64,000 nucleotides of DNA, taken from the NCBI GenBank assembly GCA_963204915.1, contig CAUJHS010000067.1, positions 1 to 64,000 of the forward strand. The letters are read 5' to 3'. Shown in pieces: positions 17,973 through 26,203 of this stretch. This DNA is from Planctomycetota bacterium (GTDB taxonomy: Bacteria; Planctomycetota; Planctomycetia; Pirellulales; Pirellulaceae). The first letter of the stretch is position 1, and every line of letters starts with the position of its first letter. The translations under genes were made by a program, and so were the position numbers. Under the pieces are notes generated by a model. The model saw only the letters and a program-made list of their open reading frames with translations, did not search any database and had not been told where the DNA came from.

Positions 17973-17986
17973 ATATGTGACATAAT
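17959..17986 (+). promoter_or_regulatory. Candidate sigma-70 type promoter of the microcompartment operon
   Basis: TTGACT at 17959-17964, a 16-base spacer, then CATAAT at 17981-17986, 57 bases before the regulator start codon. It is the best promoter-like pair in this gap. Confidence 0.55.
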
Positions 17987-18043
17987 CCTACCATTCGCTG
18001 CCGGAGCGAATACGGGTTAATTGGTGAAAATAGACACGACTGA

Positions 18044-18817
18044 ATGCTTGCCGAGGAACGACGCACGCGACTTTTGGAAATGGTCCGCCAACGCGGGTTT
18101 GCTTCGCTTCCGGAGCTGGCGACCGAGTTGGCCGTATCCGAATCGACCGTTCGCCGGGACTTGGATTTCCTGGAGAAGTCGGGCGAGGCCAAGAAGACGT
18201 ACGGCGGCGTCTTTTATACCGGACCTTCGCCCAAGTTGCCGCATTTTGACATGCGGCAAGCCGCCCACTGGGAAGAAAAGCGTCTCATCGGGCAGCGCGC
18301 CGCGGCGTTGATTGAAGACGGCGATGCGATCCTGCTCGACGGCGGAAGCACAACGTACGAAATGGCCCTGTGCCTGGTCGGGCGGCCGCTGCAGGTAATT
18401 ACCAATTCATTGCCGGTGGCGAACTTGTTCGCGTCCAGCGATGTGACTGACTTGGTGATCATCGGCGGCGACATTCACGCCCGCACCGGCGTGACCTTAG
18501 GGCCCTTTGCGAACGAAATGTTATCGAAGATCAACGTCCGCCGAGCCGTGTTAAGCGTGGCGGGCGTGACCGAACGCGGATATTTCAACAGTAGTCGGCT
18601 GATTGTTGAGACCGAGCGGGCCATGATGCACGCCGCCGACGAAGTCATCATCGTGGCCGACAGCACGAAGTTTGGACATTCCAGCGTAGCCCACCTGTGC
18701 GACCTGCACGAAGCCCCCACGCTCGTCGTGGATCACAAAATCACCGAGGACTGGCGCAGCCGGTTGACTGCCGTAGGCGTCAATTTGCTGATCGCCGGAG
18801 AAACCGATAACGGCTAA
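18044..18817 (+). CDS. DeoR-family transcriptional regulator of the microcompartment operon
   Basis: A 257-residue repressor. The DNA-binding helix-turn-helix is at about residues 4-58 (ERRTRLLEMVRQRGFASLPE, then LAVSESTVRRDLDFLEKSG). The sugar-phosphate sensor domain follows, with the conserved ILLDGGSTTYEMA loop, VITNSLPVANLF, DLVIIGGDIH, and VADSTKFGHSS near the end. DeoR regulators respond to phosphorylated sugars; given the downstream aldolase, a deoxyhexose- or ketose-1-phosphate is the likely ligand (inferred). A 12-base gap separates it from pduL. It is the first gene of the operon and the usual regulator of PV-type microcompartment loci. Confidence 0.92.
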   Translation: MLAEERRTRLLEMVRQRGFASLPELATELAVSESTVRRDLDFLEKSGEAKKTYGGVFYTGPSPKLPHFDMRQAAHWEEKRLIGQRAAALIEDGDAILLDGGSTTYEMALCLVGRPLQVITNSLPVANLFASSDVTDLVIIGGDIHARTGVTLGPFANEMLSKINVRRAVLSVAGVTERGYFNSSRLIVETERAMMHAADEVIIVADSTKFGHSSVAHLCDLHEAPTLVVDHKITEDWRSRLTAVGVNLLIAGETDNG

Positions 18818-18829
18818 ATCCCACACTCC

Positions 18830-19543
18830 ATGATCGCCACGCAACCTTTTGACCGCGCCACGATCGAACGCATCGTGCGACAAGTGGTGCTTCAGCAATC
18901 CGGCGGCAACGGCGCCGCCCGGCCCGAAGCGTACAAGCCAAACCTGGCGGTAAGCGTTTCGGCCCGACATTGCCACCTGACCGATGAGCACGTGGAAATT
19001 CTGTTTGGACCGGGCCATACGCTCACCCCGGAAAAACCGCTCTATCAGGACGGGTTTTACGCTGCGGCCGAAACCGTGATGGTGGTCGGTCCGCGCCGCC
19101 GCATGTTGCCCACGGTTCGCGTGCTCGGACCGACGCGCTCCCACAGTCAGGTTGAGTTGGCGTTTACCGACTCAATTTCCCTTGGCATCGACGCGCCGGT
19201 TCGTCATAGCGGCCACATCGAGGGCACGCCTGGTTGCGTGCTGGTGGGGCCGGCCGGCGTCGTGGAGTTGCAGCAAGGCGTCATTCGCGCTGCGCGGCAC
19301 GTTCACATGAACCAGCGCGATGCGGAATTTTACGGCGTGAAGAACGGCGACTTCATGAACCTGCGCGTCGAGGCGTATCAATGCTCCGTCGTGTTTGAAG
19401 ATTTGCTCGTCCGGGCCGACCAGACCAGCAAGCTCGAAGTGCACCTGGACACGGACGAAGGCAACGCCTGCCACCTGGACGCGGCAACGCAGATCGAACT
19501 GCTCAAGAAAGAACCTTGCGGCTGCAAGATGAAAAACGCGTAA
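18830..19543 (+). CDS. pduL: Phosphate propanoyltransferase (PduL-type phosphotransacylase)
   Basis: A 237-residue enzyme that exchanges CoA and phosphate on an acyl group, here expected to convert lactyl-CoA to lactyl-phosphate inside the shell. Two beta-barrel repeats carry the zinc-binding motifs SARHCHL (residues 44-50) and ARHVHM (155-160). Residues about 8-22 ([16 protein letters not shown]) form an amphipathic helix that matches a microcompartment encapsulation peptide. The end is Cys/Lys-rich ([10 protein letters not shown]). It is unrelated to the Pta enzyme and typical of microcompartments. Confidence 0.95.
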   Translation: MIATQPFDRATIERIVRQVVLQQSGGNGAARPEAYKPNLAVSVSARHCHLTDEHVEILFGPGHTLTPEKPLYQDGFYAAAETVMVVGPRRRMLPTVRVLGPTRSHSQVELAFTDSISLGIDAPVRHSGHIEGTPGCVLVGPAGVVELQQGVIRAARHVHMNQRDAEFYGVKNGDFMNLRVEAYQCSVVFEDLLVRADQTSKLEVHLDTDEGNACHLDAATQIELLKKEPCGCKMKNA

Positions 19544-19645
19544 CTCAGGCGCCTTGTGCGCCGCTTCCGGCGACCGCAGGCCGCCGGCGATCAAGACCCC
19601 ACGGCTGACAACTAGACTCTTACCTTTTTTCGGAGATTTTCCAGC

Positions 19646-19948
19646 ATGGCGCGTCCTATGGAAGCGTTAGGCATGATCGAATGCAAGGGCTTTATCGCCC
19701 TGGTCGAAGCCACCGACGCAATGATGAAAGCGGCGAATGTTTCTTTCCTCGGCTGGGATAAGGTCGGCAGCGGCCTCGTGTCGGCCTTTGTCACGGGCGA
19801 CGTGGCCGCGGTCAAAGCCGCCACCGACGCCGGCGCCAACGCCGCGGGCCGCATTGGCGAAGTCGTCAGCGTCCAAGTCATTCCGCGACCGCACGAAGAC
19901 CTGGGCGTGGTGCTTCCCGCCAAGAGCGGCGGTTCGCAAGGCGACTGA
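19646..19948 (+). CDS. Microcompartment hexamer shell protein (BMC-H) 1
   Basis: A 100-residue single-domain shell protein that should form hexameric tiles. [20 protein letters not shown] is the classical PduA/EutM opening, followed by [38 protein letters not shown] and the edge motif VIPRPHEDL. The Lys in [12 protein letters not shown] corresponds to the edge lysine region. It has a 10-residue tail beyond the fold ([10 protein letters not shown]). It is followed by a second BMC-H gene after about 95 bases. Confidence 0.95.
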   Translation: MARPMEALGMIECKGFIALVEATDAMMKAANVSFLGWDKVGSGLVSAFVTGDVAAVKAATDAGANAAGRIGEVVSVQVIPRPHEDLGVVLPAKSGGSQGD

Positions 19949-20044
19949 ACCCAAATCGGCGCGCCACTTGGGCCGACGATGACGCACTTCTGGTGCGTGT
20001 AACCTTTCACTGCGAATTCCCCTACCTTCTCTCAACACAACGAT

Positions 20045-20314
20045 ATGAACGACGCCATTGGATTAGTTGAAACAAAGGGTCTGGTTGGATTGGTCGAAGC
20101 GACCGACGCCATGGCCAAAGCCGCCAACGTGCGGATCGTCAAGCGCGTGCAAATCGGCGGCGGTTTGGTGACCACCGTCGTCAGCGGCGACGTGGGCAGC
20201 GTTCGCGCCGCGGTCGAAGCCGGCGCGCAAGCCGCGACGCAAGTGGGCGAACTCGTGGGCAGCCACGTCATTCCCCGCCCGGCCGAAGGTCTCGTGCAAG
20301 CGTACCTGTCGTAA
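20045..20314 (+). CDS. Microcompartment hexamer shell protein (BMC-H) 2
   Basis: An 89-residue paralogue of the preceding gene: [59 protein letters not shown] and VIPRPAEGL. Lacking an extended tail, it is the minimal BMC-H length. The two hexamer proteins differ in the pore-lining loop (RIVKRVQIGGG versus [11 protein letters not shown]), which suggests different pore chemistry. Downstream is a palindromic repeat element before ackA. Confidence 0.95.
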   Translation: MNDAIGLVETKGLVGLVEATDAMAKAANVRIVKRVQIGGGLVTTVVSGDVGSVRAAVEAGAQAATQVGELVGSHVIPRPAEGLVQAYLS

Positions 20315-20348
20315 AACCCGGAATTCGTCGCAAACATCGGCTTCTCCT

Positions 20349-20427
20349 GTTTAACCGCTTCCCAACGGGAAGCGCAGGGTTTTACGCCGCGGCAGCGGAC
20401 TCGCTTCCCGGTGGGAAGTGGTTAAAC
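20349..20427. repeat. Palindromic repeat element, family B, copy 1
   Basis: A 79-base element in the gap between BMC-H 2 and ackA. It consists of two hairpins, CGCTTCCC-AAC-GGGAAGCG (20356-20374) and CGCTTCCC-GGT-GGGAAGTG (20402-20420). The outer 26 bases at each end are inverted copies of each other with only two differences (both ends read GTTTAACC inward). It could fold as one long stem or as two hairpins, a BIME/REP-like layout. No T-run follows, so it is not a normal terminator. Confidence 0.8.
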
Positions 20428-20510
20428 GGATATGAGGAGCGGGTTGGACGGTTTTCCACGCTCAGTTCGCGCGGCGTAGTGGATGTTTGGAGATAACGGA
20501 GCGTTTGATC

Positions 20511-21695
20511 ATGAAGATCCTGGTCGCCAATCTTGGCTCGACGAGCTTTAAGTATCGTTTGTTCGATATGAACGACGAACGGCAGCTCGCGCGCGGAGGC
20601 GTCGAGCGCATCGGCTCGTCCGAAAGCAAGTGCTTCGTTGAAATCGACGGCAATCGGCGGGACGAAACGATTCATGCTCCCGATCATGCCGCCGCCGTGC
20701 GCAAGTGCCTGGAGCAATTGACCGACCCGCAAAGCGGTTGTTTGCAAAACGCCAGCGAAGTGGCCGCCATTGGCTTTAAGGCGGTTCACGGCGGACGCGT
20801 GAGCGGCGTGCAGCGTGTCACGCCCGACGTTTTGGCGGCCATGGAGGAAATGAGCCAGATCGCCCCCGCGCACAATCCGCCGTACATCAACGCCATGCGG
20901 TTGTTAGCCGAGAAGTTGCCCGAAATTCCGCTCGTCGCCGCGTTTGAGACCGGCTTCCACGCCACCATTCCCGAACGGCTTCGCAACTACGCGGTGCCAC
21001 AGGCTTGGGCTGAGGAGTTTCACATCAAACGCTGGGGGTTCCACGGCGCCAGTCACCGCTACATTGCGCAGCGCGTGCCGCAACTGGTCGGCCGCAGCGA
21101 TTTGCGCGTGATTTCCTGCCACTTGGGCGGGTCGAGCAGCTTATGCGCGATCCGCAATGGGGAAAGCGTGGCCACGTCGATGGGCATGAGTCCGCAGTCG
21201 GGCTTGCCGCAGAACAACCGAGCCGGAGATTTTGATCCCTACGCCTTGCCCTTGCTCATGCAGCGGCTGGGAAAAACCTTGGACGAAGTGCTGGAAATCC
21301 TGGCGTCGCAATGCGGCCTTCTTGGCGTGAGCGGCGTGAGCGGCGACATGCGCGACTTGGAGGAAGCCGCGGCGGCGGGCAACTCCCGGGCGCAACTGGC
21401 GCTAGACCTGTACGTATCGGAAATTCGCCGCTACCTGGGCGGCTTGTTGGTCGAACTGGGCGGCGCCGATGTGCTCGTCTTCACCGGCGGCATTGGCGAG
21501 AACGGAGTCAACGTTCGCCGCGCCGTGTGTGCGAACCTGGGCGAATTGGGCATTGAGTTGGACGAAGCGAAAAACGCCGCAGCCAAAGGCGAGGCGGCCA
21601 TTCACGCGCCTTCCAGCCGAACGCAAATTTGGATCACCCCGACCAACGAAGAAATCGTCGTCGCTCGCCAGGCGAAGACGCTACTGCAAGGTTAA
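20511..21695 (+). CDS. ackA: Acetate kinase family protein (acyl-phosphate to acid, ATP-forming)
   Basis: A 394-residue ASKHA-fold kinase. MKILVANLGSTSFKYRLFD holds the phosphate loop; AAIGFKAVHGGRVSG, HNPPYINAM, FETGFHATIPE, WGFHGASHRYIA and ISCHLGGSSSLCAI are the conserved blocks, and DVLVFTGGIGENG is the last nucleotide motif. In the microcompartment pathway it makes ATP from lactyl- or acetyl-phosphate. It differs from standard AckA in NLGSTS instead of N-x-G-S-S-S. The start at 20511 is used because GGAG lies upstream and the upstream residues are not family-like. It has no evident encapsulation peptide, so it probably acts outside the shell. Confidence 0.93.
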   Translation: MKILVANLGSTSFKYRLFDMNDERQLARGGVERIGSSESKCFVEIDGNRRDETIHAPDHAAAVRKCLEQLTDPQSGCLQNASEVAAIGFKAVHGGRVSGVQRVTPDVLAAMEEMSQIAPAHNPPYINAMRLLAEKLPEIPLVAAFETGFHATIPERLRNYAVPQAWAEEFHIKRWGFHGASHRYIAQRVPQLVGRSDLRVISCHLGGSSSLCAIRNGESVATSMGMSPQSGLPQNNRAGDFDPYALPLLMQRLGKTLDEVLEILASQCGLLGVSGVSGDMRDLEEAAAAGNSRAQLALDLYVSEIRRYLGGLLVELGGADVLVFTGGIGENGVNVRRAVCANLGELGIELDEAKNAAAKGEAAIHAPSSRTQIWITPTNEEIVVARQAKTLLQG

Positions 21696-21701
21696 ACGCG
21701 C

Positions 21702-22010
21702 ATGTTTATCGCCAAAGTGACCGGCGCCGTTGTAGCCACCGAAAAGGTGGACACGCTGGTCGGCTACAAGCTGCTGGTGGTCGAGCCTTACCGGCTCGAA
21801 CCGCAAGAGCGCAAGACCCTGATTACCACCGGCCGCACGTTTGTGGCGGTCGACATGCTGGGGGCGGGCAAAGGAGATTTCGTGCTCATCACGCAAGGCT
21901 CTAGCGCTCGCCTCACCCCGGAAACGAAAAACATGCCCATTGACACGGTGATCGTCGGGATCGTCGATCGGGTCAACGTCGAGGAGACCAGCGTCTACTC
22001 GCGCGACTGA
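21702..22010 (+). CDS. Microcompartment pentamer vertex protein (BMC-P, EutN/CcmL type) 1
   Basis: A 102-residue shell vertex protein. [20 protein letters not shown] is the EutN/CcmL opening; [30 protein letters not shown] and GSSARLTPE are the conserved blocks; [11 protein letters not shown] closes the fold. It starts 6 bases after ackA. It is one of three BMC-P genes here, as in PV-type loci. The tail ([11 protein letters not shown]) is slightly longer than in the other two. Confidence 0.95.
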   Translation: MFIAKVTGAVVATEKVDTLVGYKLLVVEPYRLEPQERKTLITTGRTFVAVDMLGAGKGDFVLITQGSSARLTPETKNMPIDTVIVGIVDRVNVEETSVYSRD

Positions 22011-22075
22011 GCCGCCCATTTCCGCGTCTCCGCCAGCGTCCAAATAAAAATTCCGTGAACTCGGACCTGAACCCT

Positions 22076-23569
22076 ATGCAAATCAACGAAGACCTGATCC
22101 GCAACGTCGTGGCGCAAGTGCTCGCCGAAGTCGGACGCGCGCCGATTTCTTCCAACGGCCAGAACGGCCGCGCTCGTCGCGGTTACGCCGGCCGGCACGG
22201 CGTATTCACCTGCGTCAATGAAGCGGTCGCCGCCGCCCGCGAGGCGTTCGAACAGCTTTCACAGCGGACCCTCGAAGACCGCATGCGGATCATCGGCCAC
22301 ATCCGCCGCATTTCCATCGACCAATGCGTCGAACTGGGCACGATGGAAATGGAGGAAACCAAGATCGGTCGCTTGGAGCACAAAATCGAAAAACTCAAGA
22401 CCCTGGGCGAACGCAGCCCCGGCGTCGAATTCCTCGCGACGCGCAAAGAGGTCTTCAGCGGCGACTACGGCTTGGCGGTCATTGAGCATGGCCCCTTCGG
22501 CGTGATTGGCGCCATCACTCCCGTTACGCATTCGCTGCCCACGATTACCGGTAATGCGGTTAGCATGATCGCTGCGGGCAATACCGTGGTGGTGAACCCG
22601 CATCCCAGCGGGCGACGGGTCGCGGCCGAGGGCGTGCGCCGCTTCAATGAAGCAATTCACCGCGACGTGGGCATCGACAACTTGATTTGCGTCATCGCCG
22701 AGCCGACGCTCGAATCGGCCGAGGGAATTTTCAAACATCGCGACATCAACCTGATTTGCGTCACCGGCGGACCCGCCGTGGCGCGGGCCGCGCTCAACAG
22801 CGGCAAGCGGGCCGTAGTGGCGGGGCCGGGCAATCCGCCCGTCGTGGTCGATGAAACGGCCGATCTCGATCGCGCCGCCCGCTGCATCATTCGCGGCGCC
22901 TCGTACGATAACAACTTGCTGTGCATTGCGGAGAAAGAAGTATTCGTCGTCGCCAGCGTGTTCGATGCGATGATGAAAGCCATGGAGCGCGCCGGCGCCG
23001 TGCGACTCAATGCCGGTGAAGTGGACAAGCTCACCCGTGCCGCGATCGTCCAAGTAGGCGAAGGGGATCACAAACACGACGTTCCCGCCAAGGAATTCCT
23101 GGGTCAAGACGCTGCCGTGTTGGCTCGCGCCGCAGGCAAAAACATTTCGGACGACGTGGAGTTGATCTTCGGCGAAACCGACGGCGACAACCCGTTCGTG
23201 CCGGTCGAACAAATGATGCCCTTCGTTCCCTTTGTGCGCGTGCATGACGTCGACGAAGCCATCGCCAAAGCGAAAGAAGCGGAGCATGGCTTCCGGCACA
23301 CAAGTATCATTCACTCGAACAACGTGCGCAACATGACCCGCATGGGGCGCGAATTGGACACAACGCTGTTCGTCAAGAACGGCCCCTGCATGGCGTCCTT
23401 GGGACTCGGCGGCGAAGGCTATCTGTCGTTTTCCATCGCCGGCCCCACAGGCGAAGGCGTGACCACTCCGCTGACATTTACCCGTGAACGTCGTTGTTCG
23501 TTGATCGAAGATTTGTACATCCTGGGCAAACGCGACCCCAACGAGGTGCCGCACGAATCGCAAACGTAA
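22076..23569 (+). CDS. pduP: CoA-acylating aldehyde dehydrogenase (PduP/EutE-like)
   Basis: A 497-residue enzyme that oxidises an aldehyde (here presumed lactaldehyde) to acyl-CoA with NAD+. Residues 3-20 ([18 protein letters not shown]) form an encapsulation peptide, followed by a flexible linker. The NAD-binding part has [20 protein letters not shown] and [15 protein letters not shown], and the catalytic Cys is at about residue 283 in [13 protein letters not shown]. There is no acidic general base like that of non-acylating enzymes, as expected for the acylating group. ATG at 22076 is chosen because the peptide then begins at the amino end; GTG at 22055 is possible. Confidence 0.94.
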   Translation: MQINEDLIRNVVAQVLAEVGRAPISSNGQNGRARRGYAGRHGVFTCVNEAVAAAREAFEQLSQRTLEDRMRIIGHIRRISIDQCVELGTMEMEETKIGRLEHKIEKLKTLGERSPGVEFLATRKEVFSGDYGLAVIEHGPFGVIGAITPVTHSLPTITGNAVSMIAAGNTVVVNPHPSGRRVAAEGVRRFNEAIHRDVGIDNLICVIAEPTLESAEGIFKHRDINLICVTGGPAVARAALNSGKRAVVAGPGNPPVVVDETADLDRAARCIIRGASYDNNLLCIAEKEVFVVASVFDAMMKAMERAGAVRLNAGEVDKLTRAAIVQVGEGDHKHDVPAKEFLGQDAAVLARAAGKNISDDVELIFGETDGDNPFVPVEQMMPFVPFVRVHDVDEAIAKAKEAEHGFRHTSIIHSNNVRNMTRMGRELDTTLFVKNGPCMASLGLGGEGYLSFSIAGPTGEGVTTPLTFTRERRCSLIEDLYILGKRDPNEVPHESQT

Positions 23570-23593
23570 ATACGAGACGCCAAACAACGTACG

Positions 23594-23690
23594 TTGCTCG
23601 CTCCGCGAGTAACCCCTGATGATGGCCCAAGTGATAAGTGCGGATTTTACGCCGAGAACTGCGGGTCACCCGCGGAGCGAGTGACCTATT
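23594..23690. repeat. Dispersed palindromic repeat, family A-related copy
   Basis: In the gap before the second BMC-P gene, CTCGCTCCGCGAGTAACC near 23598 and GGTCACCCGCGGAGCGAGTGA near 23665 form the arms of an inverted repeat about 95 bases long. The TCGCTCCGCG core is the same as in the copies at 6367-6466 and 35062-35160. The middle is not similar by eye, so this is a related rather than identical element. Confidence 0.6.
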
Positions 23691-23716
23691 TTGGGAGCAT
23701 CGCATCGAAGCGAGTT

Positions 23717-23977
23717 ATGCAAACTGCGCGAGTGATCGGATCGGCCATCGCTACTATCAAGCATCCTTCGATGGAAGGACGCAAGTTGCTGGTGGTGCAA
23801 CCCTACCAAACCGACGGCAAAACGCCCGACGGCCACCCGCTGCTGGCGATTGATGCGATTGGCGCCGGTCGCGGCGAGAACGTGATGATTACCAGTGACG
23901 GCCGCGCCGCCCGAGAAATTCTCAAGGCGGAAGCCACGCCGGTGCGCTGGACGGTAATTGGAATTTGCGACCCGTGA
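23717..23977 (+). CDS. Microcompartment pentamer vertex protein (BMC-P) 2
   Basis: An 86-residue EutN/CcmL-type protein: MQTARVIGSAIATIKHPSME, GRKLLVVQPYQTDGKTPDGH, LLAIDAIGAGRGENVMITSD, GRAAREIL and PVRWTVIGICDP. It is the shortest of the three and its K-H-P-S-M motif before GRKLL is typical. Start is the ATG at 23717, just past the repeat element, and its stop overlaps the start of the next gene. Confidence 0.94.
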   Translation: MQTARVIGSAIATIKHPSMEGRKLLVVQPYQTDGKTPDGHPLLAIDAIGAGRGENVMITSDGRAAREILKAEATPVRWTVIGICDP

Positions 23978-24699
23978 GTGAAACCCCGGCCGACATTGAA
24001 CGCATAATTCGCGAGGTGCTCAGTCGACTGGGCGTCGGCGGCGCTGCGTCGAGCAACGGGCAGCCGACAGCCGTAGCGAAAGAACCCTCGCCGGCGCATG
24101 ACTTTTCGCGGTGCGTAATTCCCGAACGACTGGTCACGCTCGCTACGCTGGAAGGGCGTTTGAACGGCGCGAAGGTCGTCGCGGTGCGGCGCGGCTCGGT
24201 GATCACGCCAGCGGTGCGCGACGAATTGAAATCGCGCAACATTCGGTTGGAGTTCCACAATGAGGAAGGGGCGAGACCCGCTGCCGCAGCGAAAACCCGC
24301 TTGATCGTCGGCATCGGCGATACCGACCTCGACGTGCGAACGGCGCTGGACGCCGTGAGCGCCCATGTGGCCGGACAGGCGCAGGTCCAGTCGGTGCAAA
24401 GCGCTGACCTGGCGATACTGGTTCGGCGTGTGAAAGACGAATTCAACGTGCAGCCGTCCTTGGGCGTTTTGCTCAGTGTGCGTCCCGTGGCGGCGGCAGG
24501 ACTGGCGAACCGGCAACCCGGTTTGCGAGCGGCTTGGGCGTGCCACCCACGCGCTGTGGCCGAAGCCGTGCGCACGTTCGCCGCGAATGTGATTGCGTAC
24601 AACCCCGCGAGTCATTCCAAGTTCGAACAACGCAATATGCTGCAGGCGTTTGTCCAAGGGGGCGTGTTACCCTGTCCCCCGGAGTTTGCCGACGCCTAA
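23974..24699 (+). CDS. Unknown microcompartment cargo protein with encapsulation peptide (possibly RpiB-like)
   Basis: A 241-residue protein whose function I do not recognise. Residues 5-18 (ADIERIIREVLSRLGVG) match the encapsulation peptide of the neighbouring enzymes, followed by a 25-residue linker. The middle holds LEGRLNGAKVVAVRRGSVI and TPAVRDELKSRNIRLEFHN, a motif type also seen near the amino end of some microcompartment-associated proteins. The last third (GLRAAWACHPRAVAEAVRTF then AANVIAYNPASHSKFEQRN) has the rhythm of RpiB/LacAB sugar-phosphate isomerases, but the usual catalytic residues were not identified. The start is GTG at 23974, which overlaps the previous stop by four bases (GTGA). 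The position between BMC-P genes supports a role inside the shell. Confidence 0.8.
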   Translation: MSETPADIERIIREVLSRLGVGGAASSNGQPTAVAKEPSPAHDFSRCVIPERLVTLATLEGRLNGAKVVAVRRGSVITPAVRDELKSRNIRLEFHNEEGARPAAAAKTRLIVGIGDTDLDVRTALDAVSAHVAGQAQVQSVQSADLAILVRRVKDEFNVQPSLGVLLSVRPVAAAGLANRQPGLRAAWACHPRAVAEAVRTFAANVIAYNPASHSKFEQRNMLQAFVQGGVLPCPPEFADA

Positions 24700-24719
24700 C
24701 CCGCAGGACGAAGTTTCCC

Positions 24720-25001
24720 ATGCGAATCGCCCGAGTTTTTGGAACGGTCACCCTCAGTCGGAGCCACCCGAGTTTTCGGGGCGCTCGACTGCGGCTCGCC
24801 GTGCCGATGACCTTGGCGAACCTGCAAGGCGCGGAGCCCGAAACCGACGAAGAAGTCGTAGTGTGGGATGAACTGGGCGCGGGTGATGGAATGCTCATCG
24901 CCTTGAGCGAAGGCGCCGAGGCGGCCCAACCGTTTCGACCGGAAGTCAGGCCGGTCGACGCCTACGCCGCAGCGCTGCTGGATCGATTGGATTTGGAATA
25001 G
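24720..25001 (+). CDS. Microcompartment pentamer vertex protein (BMC-P) 3
   Basis: A 93-residue EutN/CcmL-type protein: MRIARVFGTVTLSRSHPSFR, GARLRLAVPMTLANLQ, EEVVVWDELGAGDGMLIALS, EGAEAAQPFRPEVRPVDAYA. It is the most divergent of the three (VAVDxxGAG is replaced by VVWDELGAG), which fits the PV pattern of three paralogues with separate roles. It begins 20 bases after the unknown cargo gene. A longer upstream frame is open but adds only random-looking residues. Confidence 0.92.
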   Translation: MRIARVFGTVTLSRSHPSFRGARLRLAVPMTLANLQGAEPETDEEVVVWDELGAGDGMLIALSEGAEAAQPFRPEVRPVDAYAAALLDRLDLE

Positions 25002-25005
25002 GCAA

Positions 25006-25093
25006 GTTTGACCGCTTCCCACCGGGAAGCGCGGACTCCAAAGTCGAGTAGTCATCAAAACCACGCGCTCCCCGCTGGGGAGCGGTTAAACGA
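25006..25093. repeat. Palindromic repeat element, family B, copy 2
   Basis: In the gap between BMC-P 3 and the aldolase. Two hairpins, CGCTTCCC-ACC-GGGAAGCG (25013-25031) and CGCTCCCC-GCT-GGGGAGCG (25066-25084), both perfect. The outer ends read GTTTGACC and, inverted, GTTTAACC. Same design and spacing as the copy at 20349-20427, with the middle 34 bases not conserved. Confidence 0.8.
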
Positions 25094-25119
25094 CGAAGTC
25101 TTTAACCACACAACTTATT

Positions 25120-26037
25120 ATGCCTCCCGTCAACGTTCATAAAATCAAGCAGGATATTTGCGAAATCGGCCGGCGCATTTACGCCAAAGGTTTTGCCGCC
25201 GCCAATGACGGCAACATTACCGTGCGCATCGGCGAGAACGAAGTTCTGTGCACGCCTACGCTGCATTGCAAAGGCTTCCTCAAGCCCGAGGATATTTGCA
25301 CGATTGACATGGAAGGCAAGCAACTCGCGGGCATCAAGAAGCGGTCGAGCGAAGCACTGCTGCACCTGGAGATTTACCGCCAACGGCCGGAGATCAAGTC
25401 GGTGGTGCATTGCCATCCGCCGCACGCATGCGCCTTCGCGATTGCGCGCGAGCCGATTCCGCAGTGCATTCTGCCGGAGGTGGAAGTGTTCCTGGGCGAT
25501 GTGCCGATCACCAAATACGAAACGCCCGGCGGGCAAGCTTTTGCCGACACGGTGCGGCCCTTTGTCGACAAAACGAACATCATAATTTTGGCCAACCACG
25601 GCACGGTGAGTTACGGCGAAGACGTGGAGCGGGCCTACTGGTGGACCGAGATTCTCGACGCCTATTGCCGCATGCTGTTGCTCTCGCGCAGCCTGGGCCG
25701 CGTGAACTACTTTGACGAGCCGAAGGAGCGCGAGCTTCTGGCGCTCAAACAAAAGTGGGGCTACGCCGACCCGCGCAATACCAAAGAGTACGAGAACTGC
25801 GACATTTGCGCGAACGACATTTTCCGCAACACCTGGGAGCAAAGCGGCGTGCAGCGTCGCGCGTTTGAAGCGCCGCCCGCTATGCGTCCGCAAGCGGCGA
25901 CATCGGTCGCTTCGGTCGGAAGTCCCTCGAATAATGGCTCGCCCAAGTCGAACGCCGCGGCACCGGCAACCGCCGAGCAAGAAGCGTTGATTCAAGCGAT
26001 CACCGACCGCGTGCTCGCGGCGCTAGGCAAATCATAA
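25120..26037 (+). CDS. Class II aldolase (fuculose/rhamnulose-1-phosphate aldolase type) with carboxy-terminal encapsulation peptide
   Basis: A 305-residue zinc aldolase that should split L-fuculose-1-phosphate or L-rhamnulose-1-phosphate to DHAP and lactaldehyde. Key residues: catalytic Glu78 in SSEALLHLEIY; zinc ligands H97 and H99 in VVHCHPPHA; third ligand in LANHGTVSYGE (about residue 165). N-G-N-I-T is the phosphate loop (DGNITVRI). The fold ends near residue 240; a Pro/Ala/Ser linker is followed by EQEALIQAITDRVLAALG, an encapsulation peptide placed at the carboxy end. Compared with FucA (about 215 residues) the protein is longer by this extension. It is the entry enzyme of the pathway. 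Confidence 0.92.
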   Translation: MPPVNVHKIKQDICEIGRRIYAKGFAAANDGNITVRIGENEVLCTPTLHCKGFLKPEDICTIDMEGKQLAGIKKRSSEALLHLEIYRQRPEIKSVVHCHPPHACAFAIAREPIPQCILPEVEVFLGDVPITKYETPGGQAFADTVRPFVDKTNIIILANHGTVSYGEDVERAYWWTEILDAYCRMLLLSRSLGRVNYFDEPKERELLALKQKWGYADPRNTKEYENCDICANDIFRNTWEQSGVQRRAFEAPPAMRPQAATSVASVGSPSNNGSPKSNAAAPATAEQEALIQAITDRVLAALGKS

Positions 26038-26203
26038 CAGGGCCTGGGATAGACGCCCTGGCCGCGCGGCAGCTCCCTGATTGGGCGCGGCTTATTTTCA
26101 ATTAGCCGTGCGTCATCAATCACGTGAGTCCCTCGCCGCTTGGTCACGGCAGGCGGAAGCGTTGCGACATCGCGGACAAAATTTCTCGATTCAGGCGAAG
26201 ATC

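Noticed and set aside
22259-23587. Long minus-strand frame (442 residues) opposite the aldehyde dehydrogenase gene
   Set aside because: A shadow of GC-rich codon use; no protein motif and no ribosome binding site, whereas the plus strand is a full dehydrogenase.
26038-26203. Possible hairpin after the aldolase gene (CAGGG and CCCTG)
   Set aside because: Only five pairs with a 14-base loop and no T-run; too weak to call a terminator.
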